DNA from: a virus | Length of the DNA: 64,000 nucleotides | Reading direction: 5' to 3' (one strand) | IMG/VR virus record: IMGVR_UViG_3300025141_010453 | Location: 1 to 64,000 of that record | Shown: positions 25,077-34,040 of the stretch, in pieces | How positions within the stretch are numbered: position 1 is the first letter of the stretch | Layout: each line of letters starts with the position of its first letter | Notes under the pieces: generated by a model | What the model was told of the DNA's origin: nothing | What the model saw: only the letters and a program-made list of their open reading frames with translations | Databases searched by the model: none | Position numbers and translations under genes: made by a program

Positions 25077-25697
25077 ATGGCAGATATTTCAACATTACAA
25101 CAATCATTAATAAACGCTAAAAAAGTGATGGCTAAAGTAAATGATGGGGACTTCACTAAAAGTGGAATCTCATTACCAACTTCTACTTCTACGCCAAATA
25201 TTAATATGGATAGTGTACAACAACACTTACCTACGCAACCTAATATTCAAGAATCTTTATCATCTAGACCAACCAATCTTAGTCCTAAAGCTAATATGAA
25301 TGAAGAAAAGATTAAAAATTCAAATTTACCTGAAGCTGTTAAAAAAGCTATGATAAATAATCCAATACCAGACATACCTTTTAATGGTGGTGGAGCTGGT
25401 TTAAGTGAAGAATTTTTAAGTGGTGTAAAAACTCAAATGGATAAACAAGGTATTTCTACTTCTGTTCCTTCTACTCAACAATTAATACCTCCAACCAATA
25501 CAAAAACTAAAAAACTATCATCTAAAAATTTAAAATCTATAATCAAAGAATCTGTAAAAGAACTTCTAGAAGAAGTTGTTAACACTAAAATTAATGAAAA
25601 TATAGGTGTGAGAACAGATATGGGAGAAAATTTCCAATTTAGAGTAGGTGATAAAGTTTTTTATGGTAAAATAACTTCTAGCAAGACAATAAAATAG
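25077..25697 (+). CDS. Protein of unknown function with internal leader-like helix
   Basis: Protein of 206 residues. Much of it is Asn/Pro/Ser-rich and likely disordered (LPTSTSTPNINMDS), followed near residue 155 by the helix LKSIIKESVKELLEEVVN and a short beta C-terminus (FRVGDKVFYGKITSS). It is the last gene of the late unit. Its final five codons (encoding KTIK and the stop) lie inside the 60-bp repeat that precedes the glycan block. Confidence 0.5.
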   Translation: MADISTLQQSLINAKKVMAKVNDGDFTKSGISLPTSTSTPNINMDSVQQHLPTQPNIQESLSSRPTNLSPKANMNEEKIKNSNLPEAVKKAMINNPIPDIPFNGGGAGLSEEFLSGVKTQMDKQGISTSVPSTQQLIPPTNTKTKKLSSKNLKSIIKESVKELLEEVVNTKINENIGVRTDMGENFQFRVGDKVFYGKITSSKTIK

Positions 25698-25742
25698 TCT
25701 TCTTCCTCCTTTGACATATTAAATTTTTCGTGTTATAATTAA
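25683..25742 (+). repeat. 60-bp direct repeat R1 (terminator/promoter-like cassette)
   Basis: Identical over 60 bp to 37071-37130. It contains a small hairpin (AAGAC-N9-GTCTT), a pyrimidine run (TTCTTCCTCCTTT) and a perfect TTGACA-N17-TATAAT promoter. Its left end overlaps the 3' end of the upstream gene in a different reading frame from the other copy. Confidence 0.9.
25710..25739 (+). promoter_or_regulatory. Strong promoter in R1, first half of the glycan block
   Basis: TTTGACA-N17-TATAAT (TTGACA 25711-25716, TATAAT 25734-25739), also readable as TTTG-N20-TA. The ATG at 25745 is 5 nt after the -10 box, so the first mRNA is probably leaderless. Confidence 0.7.
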
Positions 25743-25744
25743 AC

Positions 25745-26983
25745 ATGGAAAAAAGAAAATATAAAATCTGTGTCTTACCTTCCGACAGAACTGGAGTTTC
25801 AAAATTTAGGTCTGTTGACCCCCATACTTATTTACAAAATATGTATCCAGATGAATTTTGGATAGATATAGTCTACGACCCTCCGTATTATGATGATGCT
25901 TTTTGGAAAAAATATGATTTAATTCATTATCATCGGAGTATTGGTCCTGATTATGAAGCTTCTAAAGCTTTGGCTAAAAGATTAACTAAATGGGGTATGC
26001 CACATATTATGGATATAGATGATTACTGGTTACCCACAACTGACCATCCTGCCCATATGATTGTTAAAAATGGTAAGATTGATGTAAAAATTAAAGAAAA
26101 TATACAATTAGCTCATGCTGTAACCACAACTACAAAAGTTTTTGCTGAAGAAATATCTAAACTAAATAAAAATGTATATATCTATCCAAACGCTATTGAC
26201 CATAAGGAAAAGCAGTACGTCCCAAAACCAATTAAAAGTAATAAAGTACGAATTGGGTGGTTAGGAGGTTCTTCACACATAAAAGATTTAGAAATATTAA
26301 GCGGTGTAGTTGGTAGGTTGTATAGTATGAGAAAAGACCAGTTTCAAATTGTTTTATGTGGGTATGATTTAAGAGGGAGTATGACTGTTTTTGACGAAAA
26401 AACAGGTAAACAAACACAAAGACCAATTACTCCAGAAGAATCAGTTTGGTATAAGTATGAACAAATAATGACCGATAATTATAGAATTATAAATGATGAG
26501 GCGTATAAGGAGGAATTACTTTCTTTTAAAAAGAAACTAATAAGTGGTAATGAGGACTCAAATTATAGACGAGTATGGACCAAACCAATTACTACTTATG
26601 CTTCTAACTATAATAACTTTGATATCAGTGTGGCTCCTTTAAAAGAACATATCTTTAATAAAGTTAAGTCACAACTAAAAGTAATTGAGGCTGGATTCCA
26701 TAAAAAAGCTTTGGTATTGCAGGATTATGGTCCGTATACCGTAGATTGTATAAATGCCTTAGAGCATGGAGGAACTATAAATAAAAATGGTAATGCATTA
26801 ATGGTACCTAAGGTAAAAAATCATAAGCTGTGGTTTCAACATCTTAAGAGATTAATAGACAACCCTTCTTTAGTAGAGGACTTAGGTGAAAAATTATATG
26901 AAACCGTATTCCCTCAATATACATTAGAAACCGTTACCATAAAAAGAGCTGAATGGTATAGGGAATTAATAAGAAAATCTTAA
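25745..26983 (+). CDS. Glycosyltransferase, GT-B fold (GT4-like)
   Basis: Protein of 412 residues. N-terminal half: GVSKFRSVDPHTYLQ, HYHRSIGPDYEA and MDIDDYWLP, typical of acceptor-side domains of GT4-like enzymes. The second Rossmann half starts at VRIGWLGGSSHIKDLEIL. A donor-site helix with acidic residues appears near SVAPLKEHIFNKVKSQLKV followed by IEAG. It is soluble, with no membrane segment. First gene after R1; it probably transfers a nucleotide sugar in the cytosol. The acceptor is unknown. Confidence 0.75.
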   Translation: MEKRKYKICVLPSDRTGVSKFRSVDPHTYLQNMYPDEFWIDIVYDPPYYDDAFWKKYDLIHYHRSIGPDYEASKALAKRLTKWGMPHIMDIDDYWLPTTDHPAHMIVKNGKIDVKIKENIQLAHAVTTTTKVFAEEISKLNKNVYIYPNAIDHKEKQYVPKPIKSNKVRIGWLGGSSHIKDLEILSGVVGRLYSMRKDQFQIVLCGYDLRGSMTVFDEKTGKQTQRPITPEESVWYKYEQIMTDNYRIINDEAYKEELLSFKKKLISGNEDSNYRRVWTKPITTYASNYNNFDISVAPLKEHIFNKVKSQLKVIEAGFHKKALVLQDYGPYTVDCINALEHGGTINKNGNALMVPKVKNHKLWFQHLKRLIDNPSLVEDLGEKLYETVFPQYTLETVTIKRAEWYRELIRKS

Positions 26984-27017
26984 AAAATAATAAAATGAAT
27001 TTAATAAATAAAAAAAT

Positions 27018-27248
27018 ATGTATTATCAAGCAATTGTAGCATTCGAAACTGGGGTTATAGACAGTAATGGAGCCCCTAAAGTTAAAAAATTTAAATATAT
27101 TGTAGAATCTGAATCTGTTTTTGAAGCAACTAAAAGGATTTCACATTACTTATCAGAAGATACTAGAGACTCTGAAATTATCTCATTAGTTAAAGCCCCT
27201 TATGAAGATATTCTTCATCCAGAACTAACCCCAAAATACTATAAATAA
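27018..27248 (+). CDS. Small protein of unknown function
   Basis: Protein of 76 residues with a beta-alpha layout (YYQAIVAFETG, KKFKYIVESESVFEATKRI). Such small folds are common beside nucleotide-metabolism genes in T4-like phages, and it lies 1 nt before dUTPase. The leader is A-rich. No family is recognised. Confidence 0.5.
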   Translation: MYYQAIVAFETGVIDSNGAPKVKKFKYIVESESVFEATKRISHYLSEDTRDSEIISLVKAPYEDILHPELTPKYYK

Positions 27249-27249
27249 A

Positions 27250-27858
27250 ATGAAAAAAAAATCTAGTAACACATGGAATAGGATAAAATCTTTAAGTGAC
27301 AGTCGTAAAGACCCATTTGATGATGATGAATTATTATCTCATTTAGGTGTTGACCCTGATACATTAGATAACTTGGAGGAGGAAACTGTTAAATCTGCAA
27401 TGGAACAGGTAAAACCTAAAATAAAATATCGAAATGCCTCCAATAACCCAAATTTAATCTATAAATACCTAGACGATAGTGGTATGGATTTACGTGCTAA
27501 TTTAGATGTTCCAATTATAATAAAGTCTTTGGAGCGGGCTCTCATTCCTACAGGTATTTATTTTGAATTACCTGAAAGTTTTGAGATTCAGGTTCGACCA
27601 CGTAGTGGATTGGCTATAAAAAATGGCATAACTGTTTTAAATACTCCAGGCACTATAGATAGAGGATATAGTGGAGAAATAAAAATAATTTTAATTAATT
27701 TAAGTAAAGAATCCTTTACTGTTAATCATGGTGATAGAATAGCACAAGCGGTAGTATCCCCTGTAATTTCTGGAAGATGGTGTAATTTAATTAAAGTAAA
27801 TAATTTAAGTATTACAAAGAGAGGTACTGGAGGTTTTGGTTCAACAGGTGTAGAATAA
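27250..27858 (+). CDS. dut: dUTPase with N-terminal extension
   Basis: Hydrolyses dUTP to dUMP, keeping uracil out of phage DNA and feeding dTMP synthesis. All five trimeric dUTPase motifs are present: DSGMDLRA (76-83), RPRSG (116-120), GITVLNTPGTIDRGYSGEI (126-144), GDRIAQAVV (161-169) and RGTGGFGSTG (191-200). Residues 1-60 are an extra acidic, helical extension (DPFDDDELLSHLGVDPD) not found in the usual 150-residue enzyme. Its place among glycan genes probably reflects shared early expression. Confidence 0.92.
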   Translation: MKKKSSNTWNRIKSLSDSRKDPFDDDELLSHLGVDPDTLDNLEEETVKSAMEQVKPKIKYRNASNNPNLIYKYLDDSGMDLRANLDVPIIIKSLERALIPTGIYFELPESFEIQVRPRSGLAIKNGITVLNTPGTIDRGYSGEIKIILINLSKESFTVNHGDRIAQAVVSPVISGRWCNLIKVNNLSITKRGTGGFGSTGVE

Positions 27859-27859
27859 T

Positions 27860-28957
27860 ATGGGGCTATCAGTAATTTTTAGTACTAAAAAAATAGAACA
27901 AGATTTTATAAAATTAATAAAATCTACTTCTGGTGTATATGATATAGAAATACTACCTTATGAAAATCCTGGTAAGTACTCTTTAAATGAAGTTTATAAT
28001 ATGGGATTAGAAAAATCATCTAATAATATTGTAGTATTTTGCCATGACGATATAAAATTTGACACTAAAAACTGGGGAAGAAAAATATTAAAACATTTTA
28101 AGAAAAATGACTCTTTCGGTATTATAGGGGTAGCTGGCACCCGTTACCTATCCAATACGGGTAGATGGTGGGATGACTTTTCCAAAATGCATGGTGCGGT
28201 AAATCATGAACATGAAGGTAAAAAATGGTTAACTAGATATTCAAATGACATTGGAATTAGATTAACTGAGGTTGTTTTAGTTGATGGCCTATTTTTTGGT
28301 GTTTCTAAGAAAAACCTTAAGTCTCCTTTTGATGAAAGTGTTAAGGGTTTTCATTTTTATGATGTAGAATTTTGTTTTTCTAATTATCTGGCCGACGTTA
28401 AAATAGGTGTATGTACGGATATTAGAATAACACATCTATCTATAGGTGTAACTAATGATGAATGGGAAAAAAATAGAATTCTGTTTTCAGAAAAATATAA
28501 AGAAAAATTACCTATTAAAGTTAAAAGAATTTTTAGTGATAATGAAAAATTTAATATTTTAATTGCTTCTGAATCTATTACCGAACCATTAATGAAGTTA
28601 TTACTAAATTTAAAAAACAATAAACATACTATAACTTTTTGTGGTGAATATACTACCCAACAATATAATATACTTAAAAGAAAAAATATTACTCTGTACA
28701 AATTAAACTCACCTCCCGGATGTGCTATAGGAGATGGAAAATGGTCAATAAATACCCAAAAAGGGCCTACTCGTTCGGAAAAGAATAAACTATATAAGGT
28801 AAAAGAGATTAAATTTGATTTGATTCATTGTACCGATAATAAAATATCAACTTATTTGATGCCTTTTTATCCCAACACACCTGAATTTAAAAGTGATGAT
28901 GATGAAGGAGTAAAAGGTGAGGTTATAAAAAAATATAAAAAATTATTAGAATGGTAA
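27860..28957 (+). CDS. Glycosyltransferase, GT2-like (Glyco_tranf_2_5 type)
   Basis: Protein of 365 residues. N-terminal 200: IFSTKKIEQDF, LNEVYNMGLEKSSNNIVVFC and the acidic motif HDDIKFD (about 69-75), then a GVAGTRYL turn and the VVLVDGLFFGV strand with FHFYDVEFCFS. This matches GT-A glycosyltransferases of the kind found in cyanophage and capsule clusters. The C-terminal 140 residues are a separate domain of unclear role (FNILIASESITEP). It overlaps the next gene by 7 nt. Confidence 0.7.
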   Translation: MGLSVIFSTKKIEQDFIKLIKSTSGVYDIEILPYENPGKYSLNEVYNMGLEKSSNNIVVFCHDDIKFDTKNWGRKILKHFKKNDSFGIIGVAGTRYLSNTGRWWDDFSKMHGAVNHEHEGKKWLTRYSNDIGIRLTEVVLVDGLFFGVSKKNLKSPFDESVKGFHFYDVEFCFSNYLADVKIGVCTDIRITHLSIGVTNDEWEKNRILFSEKYKEKLPIKVKRIFSDNEKFNILIASESITEPLMKLLLNLKNNKHTITFCGEYTTQQYNILKRKNITLYKLNSPPGCAIGDGKWSINTQKGPTRSEKNKLYKVKEIKFDLIHCTDNKISTYLMPFYPNTPEFKSDDDEGVKGEVIKKYKKLLEW

Positions 28958-29736
28958 AAATAATATCTGGTTGGAGTAATCGTGGTGGTTCTACTTTTGT
29001 ATTTATAAATTTGGTAAATGCGTTAAATGAATCAGGTTACGATACTACATTTTATGGCCCGCATGAATGGCATTTAGATAAATGTAAATCTGGTTTATTA
29101 AAAGACTTTGTCCCACATAAAGATGATTCTGTAATAGCCCATTTTTTAAGATTACCACAAAGATTACCAGTTAAAAAATTTGTTTTATCCTGTCATGAAA
29201 AAAATATATTTGAGATATCTCAAATGCCTCATATATGGGATGAGGTTGTTTTTTTAAATGAAAAACAAAGAAATTATCATCATGGATATAAGGGCAAATA
29301 CCGTATTATACCCAATCTAAAAGAACAACTACAAAAAAATTCTAAGTCTCCTGAAACTAAAGGAGTTGTCGGTATTATTGGGTCTATAGACGAAAATAAA
29401 CAAACCCATGTGTCTATCCATAAAGCATTAAGAGATGGTTTTAAAAAAATTATGTTATTCGGGAATATTACTGACCCTAATTATTATAATAATTTTGTAA
29501 AGCCTTTGATTACCGATAATGTGATAGAGCGTGGATTCATAAGTAATAAACAACAAATTTATGATGAGGTGGAAGCGGTCTATCTCTCCTCTAATAGCGA
29601 AGTTGCCTCTTTAGTTAAAGATGAATGTGAAACTACGGGAACTAAATTTTATGGTAGTAAAGCTACAGAACATGACATTAAAAATTCATCTAATGAAGAA
29701 ATTATTACTGAGTGGGTTAAACTTTTAAACTTATGA
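28951..29736 (+). CDS. Glycosyltransferase-like protein, GT-B type
   Basis: Protein of 261 residues. The start (IISGWSNRGGSTFVFINLV) with NALNESGYDTTFYGPHEWH is the opening of GT4-type enzymes. The second half opens with GVVGIIGSIDENKQTHVSI, the donor-domain pattern. It is shorter than typical (350 or more), and the expected C-terminal EX7E helix is weak, so activity is uncertain. ATGA overlap with the next gene. Confidence 0.6.
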   Translation: MVKIISGWSNRGGSTFVFINLVNALNESGYDTTFYGPHEWHLDKCKSGLLKDFVPHKDDSVIAHFLRLPQRLPVKKFVLSCHEKNIFEISQMPHIWDEVVFLNEKQRNYHHGYKGKYRIIPNLKEQLQKNSKSPETKGVVGIIGSIDENKQTHVSIHKALRDGFKKIMLFGNITDPNYYNNFVKPLITDNVIERGFISNKQQIYDEVEAVYLSSNSEVASLVKDECETTGTKFYGSKATEHDIKNSSNEEIITEWVKLLNL

Positions 29737-30416
29737 TTATAGGAGACGGATTAATTGCTACAGCATTTGTAGAAAAATATGGTAAAGATAAAAATATAAT
29801 TATTTTTGCATCAGGTGTTTCTAATTCACAAGAAATAAATCCATCAAATTTTTTAAGAGAAAAAAATTTACTTAACAAAATAATAGGGGAAAATCCTAAT
29901 ATAAAATTTATATATTTTAGTACTATTCTTATAGGGTATAAAAATAGTCCATATTATACCCATAAAAAAGAAATGGAGAATTTAATAAAAAAATCCTCAA
30001 CAAACTATATTATATTTAGAGTGCCTCAATTAATAGGAAAAAAAGGAAATAATAATAATCTTATTAATTCTCTAGTTAATACACTAAAAAATAAACAAGA
30101 ATTTAATGTTTATGGTAACGTAAAAAGAGCTATTATTGACGTGGTAGACCTTATTAATTTAGTAGCTTATTGTAAGGATAAAATTACTTGTGCCACTATT
30201 AATATCTCAGGTATAGAAAAATTAGCAGTTATTGACTTATACAAAAAAATTGGCTATATTTTGAAGATGAAACCTATCATAAAAATTAAAAAAGGGACTG
30301 AAAATGACGGGTGGACTTTATTATCTAGTGCTATTTTTAATGACTACATGAATGACTTAAAAATCGAGTCTACTGGATATACAGAAAAAATAATAAAAAA
30401 ATATATAAAAAATTAA
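29733..30416 (+). CDS. NAD(P)-dependent sugar reductase/epimerase-like (extended SDR)
   Basis: Protein of 227 residues. Starts with a shortened dinucleotide-binding motif (MIIGDGLIATAFVEKYG). It has the FIYFSTILIGYKNSPYYTHK region, in which Ser/Thr and Tyr-x3-Lys-type residues occur, and the late VDLINLVAYCKD segment. It resembles RmlD/epimerase-like SDRs but is short and lacks the full GxxGxxG. It probably modifies an activated sugar or is a degenerate relative. Coupled by ATGA to the previous gene. Confidence 0.55.
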   Translation: MIIGDGLIATAFVEKYGKDKNIIIFASGVSNSQEINPSNFLREKNLLNKIIGENPNIKFIYFSTILIGYKNSPYYTHKKEMENLIKKSSTNYIIFRVPQLIGKKGNNNNLINSLVNTLKNKQEFNVYGNVKRAIIDVVDLINLVAYCKDKITCATINISGIEKLAVIDLYKKIGYILKMKPIIKIKKGTENDGWTLLSSAIFNDYMNDLKIESTGYTEKIIKKYIKN

Positions 30417-30419
30417 TAT

Positions 30420-31142
30420 ATGGTAATCCTAACTGGTTTTTATAATGCAGAAAATTATATCGAGAGGTGTTTAAATACTATAATGAATCAACATTATAAA
30501 GATTTTACTTGTTATATTACTCACGACCATTCTACGGATAACTCAGTCAAATTAGTTAAAGAATTCATAAAAAATGATGATAGATTTATATTAGTAAAAA
30601 AAAATAATAAAAAATTATACCAGGCTGGAAATTTTGATACTGTTATTCGTAATAATCCTAATATAAAGGATAATGAAATTCTAATAGAGGTAGATGGTGA
30701 TGATTATCTCCCAGATAGAGATGTTTTTACTAGAATAAATGAACTATATAAAAATGAGGATGTTTGGGTTGCAAATGGTAGCTTTAAATACTCTAATGGG
30801 CATCACGGCTTTTCTTCGAGACAAACTGGATTTGATAACTTACGACAGGCACGATTCACTGCCTCTCATATTAGAACCTGGAGAGCTTTTTTATGGAGAA
30901 ATATAAAAGAAGATGACTTACGAGATGAAAATGGGGATTATTGGCAATGGAGTGGTGACCTATGTTTTATGTATCCAATGTTAGAAATGGCCGGAGAAGA
31001 ACACTATAGATTTATGACTGAAATAAATTATGTTTATAATGAAGAAAATCCTATAAATGAACATAAAATAGATATGACTATGGTTACAGACTACGCAAGT
31101 AGGATAAGAAATAAATCTCCTTATAAAAAATTGGAATTATGA
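30420..31142 (+). CDS. Glycosyltransferase family 2 (GT-A)
   Basis: Protein of 240 residues. Classic GT2 start (VILTGFYNAENYIERCLNTI, MNQHYKDF), THDHSTDNS nucleotide-binding loop and the metal-binding acidic motif EVDGDDYLPD (about 90-99). No membrane segment, so it is cytosolic. Translation is coupled to the following epimerase by an ATGA overlap. Confidence 0.82.
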   Translation: MVILTGFYNAENYIERCLNTIMNQHYKDFTCYITHDHSTDNSVKLVKEFIKNDDRFILVKKNNKKLYQAGNFDTVIRNNPNIKDNEILIEVDGDDYLPDRDVFTRINELYKNEDVWVANGSFKYSNGHHGFSSRQTGFDNLRQARFTASHIRTWRAFLWRNIKEDDLRDENGDYWQWSGDLCFMYPMLEMAGEEHYRFMTEINYVYNEENPINEHKIDMTMVTDYASRIRNKSPYKKLEL

Positions 31143-32032
31143 AAAAAGTAATCGTAACAGGAGGTGCAGGGTTTATTGGTTCACATTTAGTGGATAGATT
31201 GGTGGGTGATGGCTTAGAAGTTATTGTATTAGATAATTTATCTACTGGGAAAAAAGAAAATGTAAATCCTAAAGCACAATTAGTTATGTGTGACATATCT
31301 AAAGCCTGTAGTGATTTTATTCTTCATACTCTAGAAGGGGTTGATACTATCTTTCATTTGGCGGCAACACCACAAGTACAATACTCTATAGAAAATCCTA
31401 CAGATAATAATAATTTAAACTCTATTATTAATATTTTAGAAGCTTCTCGTTTAAGTGATGTAAAAAGAGTAATATTTAGTAGTAGTTCTGCTTTATATGG
31501 GGAACCAGAATATGTGCCCATAGATGAATCTCATCCAGTTAATCCATTAAGTCCTTATGCTTTACATAAATTAGTGGGAGAACAATATTGTAAACTATAT
31601 TCCAACATTTATGACTTAGACACAGTATGTTTAAGATACTTTAATGTTTATGGTAACAGAATGAATAATGAAGGAGCTTATAAAAATGTTATATCTGTTT
31701 TTATAGAACAAACTAAAAATAAAGAAGCTCTTAATATAGTTAATGATGGAGAACAAAAAAGAGACTATGTACATGTAAATGATATAGTAGAAGCTAATAT
31801 TTTAGCGGCAACACATTTAGAAAAATTAAAAGGGGCTATATTCAATGTTGGGACATCAACAGCTCATTCCGTCAATGAAATAGCATCATTTTTTGGTGGT
31901 GAAAAAAAATATGGTGAGAAAAGAATTGAACCCAAAAACTCAATAGCTGAAAATAATAAACTACTAACTACTTTAGATTGGGCCCCTCGTGCTAACTTAA
32001 AAGAATGGATAAAAAATTGTATAAAAAGTTAA
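31139..32032 (+). CDS. NAD-dependent nucleotide-sugar 4-epimerase (GalE/WbpP-like)
   Basis: Protein of 297 residues. VTGGAGFIGSHLVDRL NAD-binding motif at the start (8-23), DNLSTG cofactor loop, FHLAATPQVQYSIENP, SSSALYGEPE with the catalytic Ser, YALHK (Tyr-x3-Lys, about 142-146) and LRYFNVYGNR. The pattern is closest to UDP-GlcNAc/UDP-Gal 4-epimerases of the WbpP/Gne type. It would supply a C4-inverted sugar nucleotide for the neighbouring transferases. Overlaps both neighbouring genes. Confidence 0.82.
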   Translation: MKKVIVTGGAGFIGSHLVDRLVGDGLEVIVLDNLSTGKKENVNPKAQLVMCDISKACSDFILHTLEGVDTIFHLAATPQVQYSIENPTDNNNLNSIINILEASRLSDVKRVIFSSSSALYGEPEYVPIDESHPVNPLSPYALHKLVGEQYCKLYSNIYDLDTVCLRYFNVYGNRMNNEGAYKNVISVFIEQTKNKEALNIVNDGEQKRDYVHVNDIVEANILAATHLEKLKGAIFNVGTSTAHSVNEIASFFGGEKKYGEKRIEPKNSIAENNKLLTTLDWAPRANLKEWIKNCIKS

Positions 32033-32034
32033 AA

Positions 32035-33336
32035 ATGAAAGAAATAGATAATATATTACCGTCACTTTTAAGTTATCTTAAAGAAAACAAACCTAAATAT
32101 CTTTATAATCAAGCATTTGTACCAGGTGAAAGTCAAGTATTGTATTCTGGTCCTTATTGGGATGAAGAAGAAATTATGGCTGCTATTAAAACATTTATTG
32201 AGGGTAAATGGGTGGTAGCTGGTGAAAATGTTAATAAATTTGAACGCGCATTTGGAAAATTATTTGGTGCTAAATTTGTTCAAATGGTGAACTCTGGTAG
32301 TTCCGCTAATTTAGTTTTAATAGCTTCATTAAAAAAATATTTTGGTTGGGACGATGGTGATGAGATTATTGTTTCTCCTGTGGGATTCCCAACTACTATA
32401 TCAGTATTAGTTCAAAATAATTTAACTCCAGTGTTTGTAGACATAGAATACACTACACTTAATTTTGATATTACTAAAATAGAGGAAAAGATAACTTCTA
32501 AAACAAAGGCAATTTTTGTGTCTCCTGTACTTGGTAATGTACCTGATATGGATTTTTTAACTGAATTATGTGAAAAACATAATATTAAATTAATAGGGGA
32601 TAGCTGTGATAGTATTGGGTCCAAATGGGATGGTAAACATCTAAGTGAGTATTATGTAGCATGGACCTCATCATTTTATCCTGCTCATCATATTTCTACT
32701 GGTGAAGGTGGAGCGGTATGTACTAATATACCTAAATTAAAAAGACTTTTTACTAGTTTTGCATGGTGGGGTAGAGATTGTTATTGTGTTGGGGCCAAAA
32801 ACTTATTATCTTGCGGTACGTGTGGTAAAAGATTTAGTAGATGGTTAGAATCATATGATGGAATAATAGACCATAAATATGTTTTTACCAATATGGGATA
32901 TAACTTAAAACCTATGGACTTACAAGGTTCTATTGGTCTAGTTCAATTAAAGAAATTTGAGGATATAGACACCAATAGAAAACATAGTAAAAACACTATA
33001 GAGTCTATTTTCCTAAAATACGTAGATGGGATTAAAGGGGTATCGATGTTACCTAAAGCAGATACTTGTTGGTTCGGAACACCATTTATTTGTGATAATA
33101 AACAGTTAAAGAATAAACTGGTAGCTTTTCTAGAAGAAAACAAAATTCAAACCAGAAATTATTTTGCCGGCAATATATTAATACATCCAGGTTATAAACA
33201 TTTAGATGATTTAAGAAACTACCCTAATGCTAATAAAGTTTTAGATAAAGTATTCTTCGTAGGTGCAGCGCCACATTATACAGAAGAAGTGTTTGATTAT
33301 ATAGAAAGTATATTTATGAATAAATGGGAAAATTAA
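32035..33336 (+). CDS. rfbH: RfbH-type CDP-4-keto-6-deoxyglucose 3-dehydratase
   Basis: Start chosen at ATG 32035 (433 residues, 2 nt after the previous stop); an upstream ATG inside the preceding gene is less likely. DegT/DnrJ aminotransferase fold (MVNSGSSANLVLIAS, SPVGFPTTISVL), but the PLP lysine is replaced: the motif is YPAHHISTGEGGA (His218-His219). Four cysteines (Cys249, Cys251, Cys260, Cys263) match the [2Fe-2S] ligands of E1/RfbH. The enzyme removes the 3-hydroxyl on the way to 3,6-dideoxyhexoses. It needs a reductase partner, probably from the host; none is evident here. Confidence 0.88.
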   Translation: MKEIDNILPSLLSYLKENKPKYLYNQAFVPGESQVLYSGPYWDEEEIMAAIKTFIEGKWVVAGENVNKFERAFGKLFGAKFVQMVNSGSSANLVLIASLKKYFGWDDGDEIIVSPVGFPTTISVLVQNNLTPVFVDIEYTTLNFDITKIEEKITSKTKAIFVSPVLGNVPDMDFLTELCEKHNIKLIGDSCDSIGSKWDGKHLSEYYVAWTSSFYPAHHISTGEGGAVCTNIPKLKRLFTSFAWWGRDCYCVGAKNLLSCGTCGKRFSRWLESYDGIIDHKYVFTNMGYNLKPMDLQGSIGLVQLKKFEDIDTNRKHSKNTIESIFLKYVDGIKGVSMLPKADTCWFGTPFICDNKQLKNKLVAFLEENKIQTRNYFAGNILIHPGYKHLDDLRNYPNANKVLDKVFFVGAAPHYTEEVFDYIESIFMNKWEN

Positions 33337-34040
33337 AAGTTTTAATATTAGGTGACGGATTACTGGGTTCAGAAATCATTAAACAAACTGAATGGGATTA
33401 TATTTCCAGGAAAGAACATGGTTTTGATATTACTGATATAGGCACCTATCACTTACTTACAACTGTAGAATTTGGCTCAATCCAACATTGTAAATATGAT
33501 GTTATACTTAATGGTATTGCAAATACCAATACTTATAGTGAAGAGAAGGATTCTCATTGGGGGGTTAATTATAAGGGGGTGCACAACTTAATAGATTTTT
33601 GTAATAAATGGAATGTTAAGTTGGTTCATATTTCTACTGATTATGTTTATTCTAATTCTGATTCGGAAGCCACAGAAGACACTGTACCAGTTCATTGTAA
33701 TAATTGGTATGGGTACACCAAATTGTTAGGAGACGGGTTAGTACAATTAAACTCTAAACATTATCTTTTATGTAGATGTACTCATAAACCAAAACCCTTC
33801 CCGTATGAGTCCGCTTGGATTGACCAGGTTGGGAACTTTGATTATGTAACAGATATTGCGGAACTTATAATTTCTATGATAACCAATAATTTGGACGGGG
33901 TGTATAACGTTGGTACCGAAATGAAAACAATCTATGAATTAGCTTCTAAAACCTCAAAAGTTAAAAAAATATATGCTCCACCACATGTGCCTAAAAATTT
34001 ATCAATGAATATAACAAAAATGAAAAACGATTTAAAATGA
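33324..34040 (+). CDS. RmlD-like NAD(P)-dependent sugar reductase
   Basis: Protein of 238 residues. Start VLILGDGLLGSEIIKQ (dinucleotide binding), ILNGIANTNTYSEEKD, HISTDYVYSNSD (the STDYVY signature of dTDP-4-dehydrorhamnose reductases) and YGYTKLLGDGL with Tyr-x3-Lys. It is shorter than RmlD (about 300). It might reduce the 4-keto group of the RfbH product or a related sugar. It overlaps rfbH by 13 nt and the next gene by 4 nt, suggesting stoichiometric production with RfbH. Confidence 0.75.
   Translation: MGKLKVLILGDGLLGSEIIKQTEWDYISRKEHGFDITDIGTYHLLTTVEFGSIQHCKYDVILNGIANTNTYSEEKDSHWGVNYKGVHNLIDFCNKWNVKLVHISTDYVYSNSDSEATEDTVPVHCNNWYGYTKLLGDGLVQLNSKHYLLCRCTHKPKPFPYESAWIDQVGNFDYVTDIAELIISMITNNLDGVYNVGTEMKTIYELASKTSKVKKIYAPPHVPKNLSMNITKMKNDLK

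Noticed and set aside
29000-29007. TATTTATA inside the glycosyltransferase at 28951
   Set aside because: It lies within coding sequence with no late gene downstream; a chance hit in AT-rich DNA.
32035-33336. Reading the DegT-like gene as a sugar aminotransferase
   Set aside because: The PLP lysine is replaced by His and four Cys match an iron-sulphur site, which defines the RfbH dehydratase branch.
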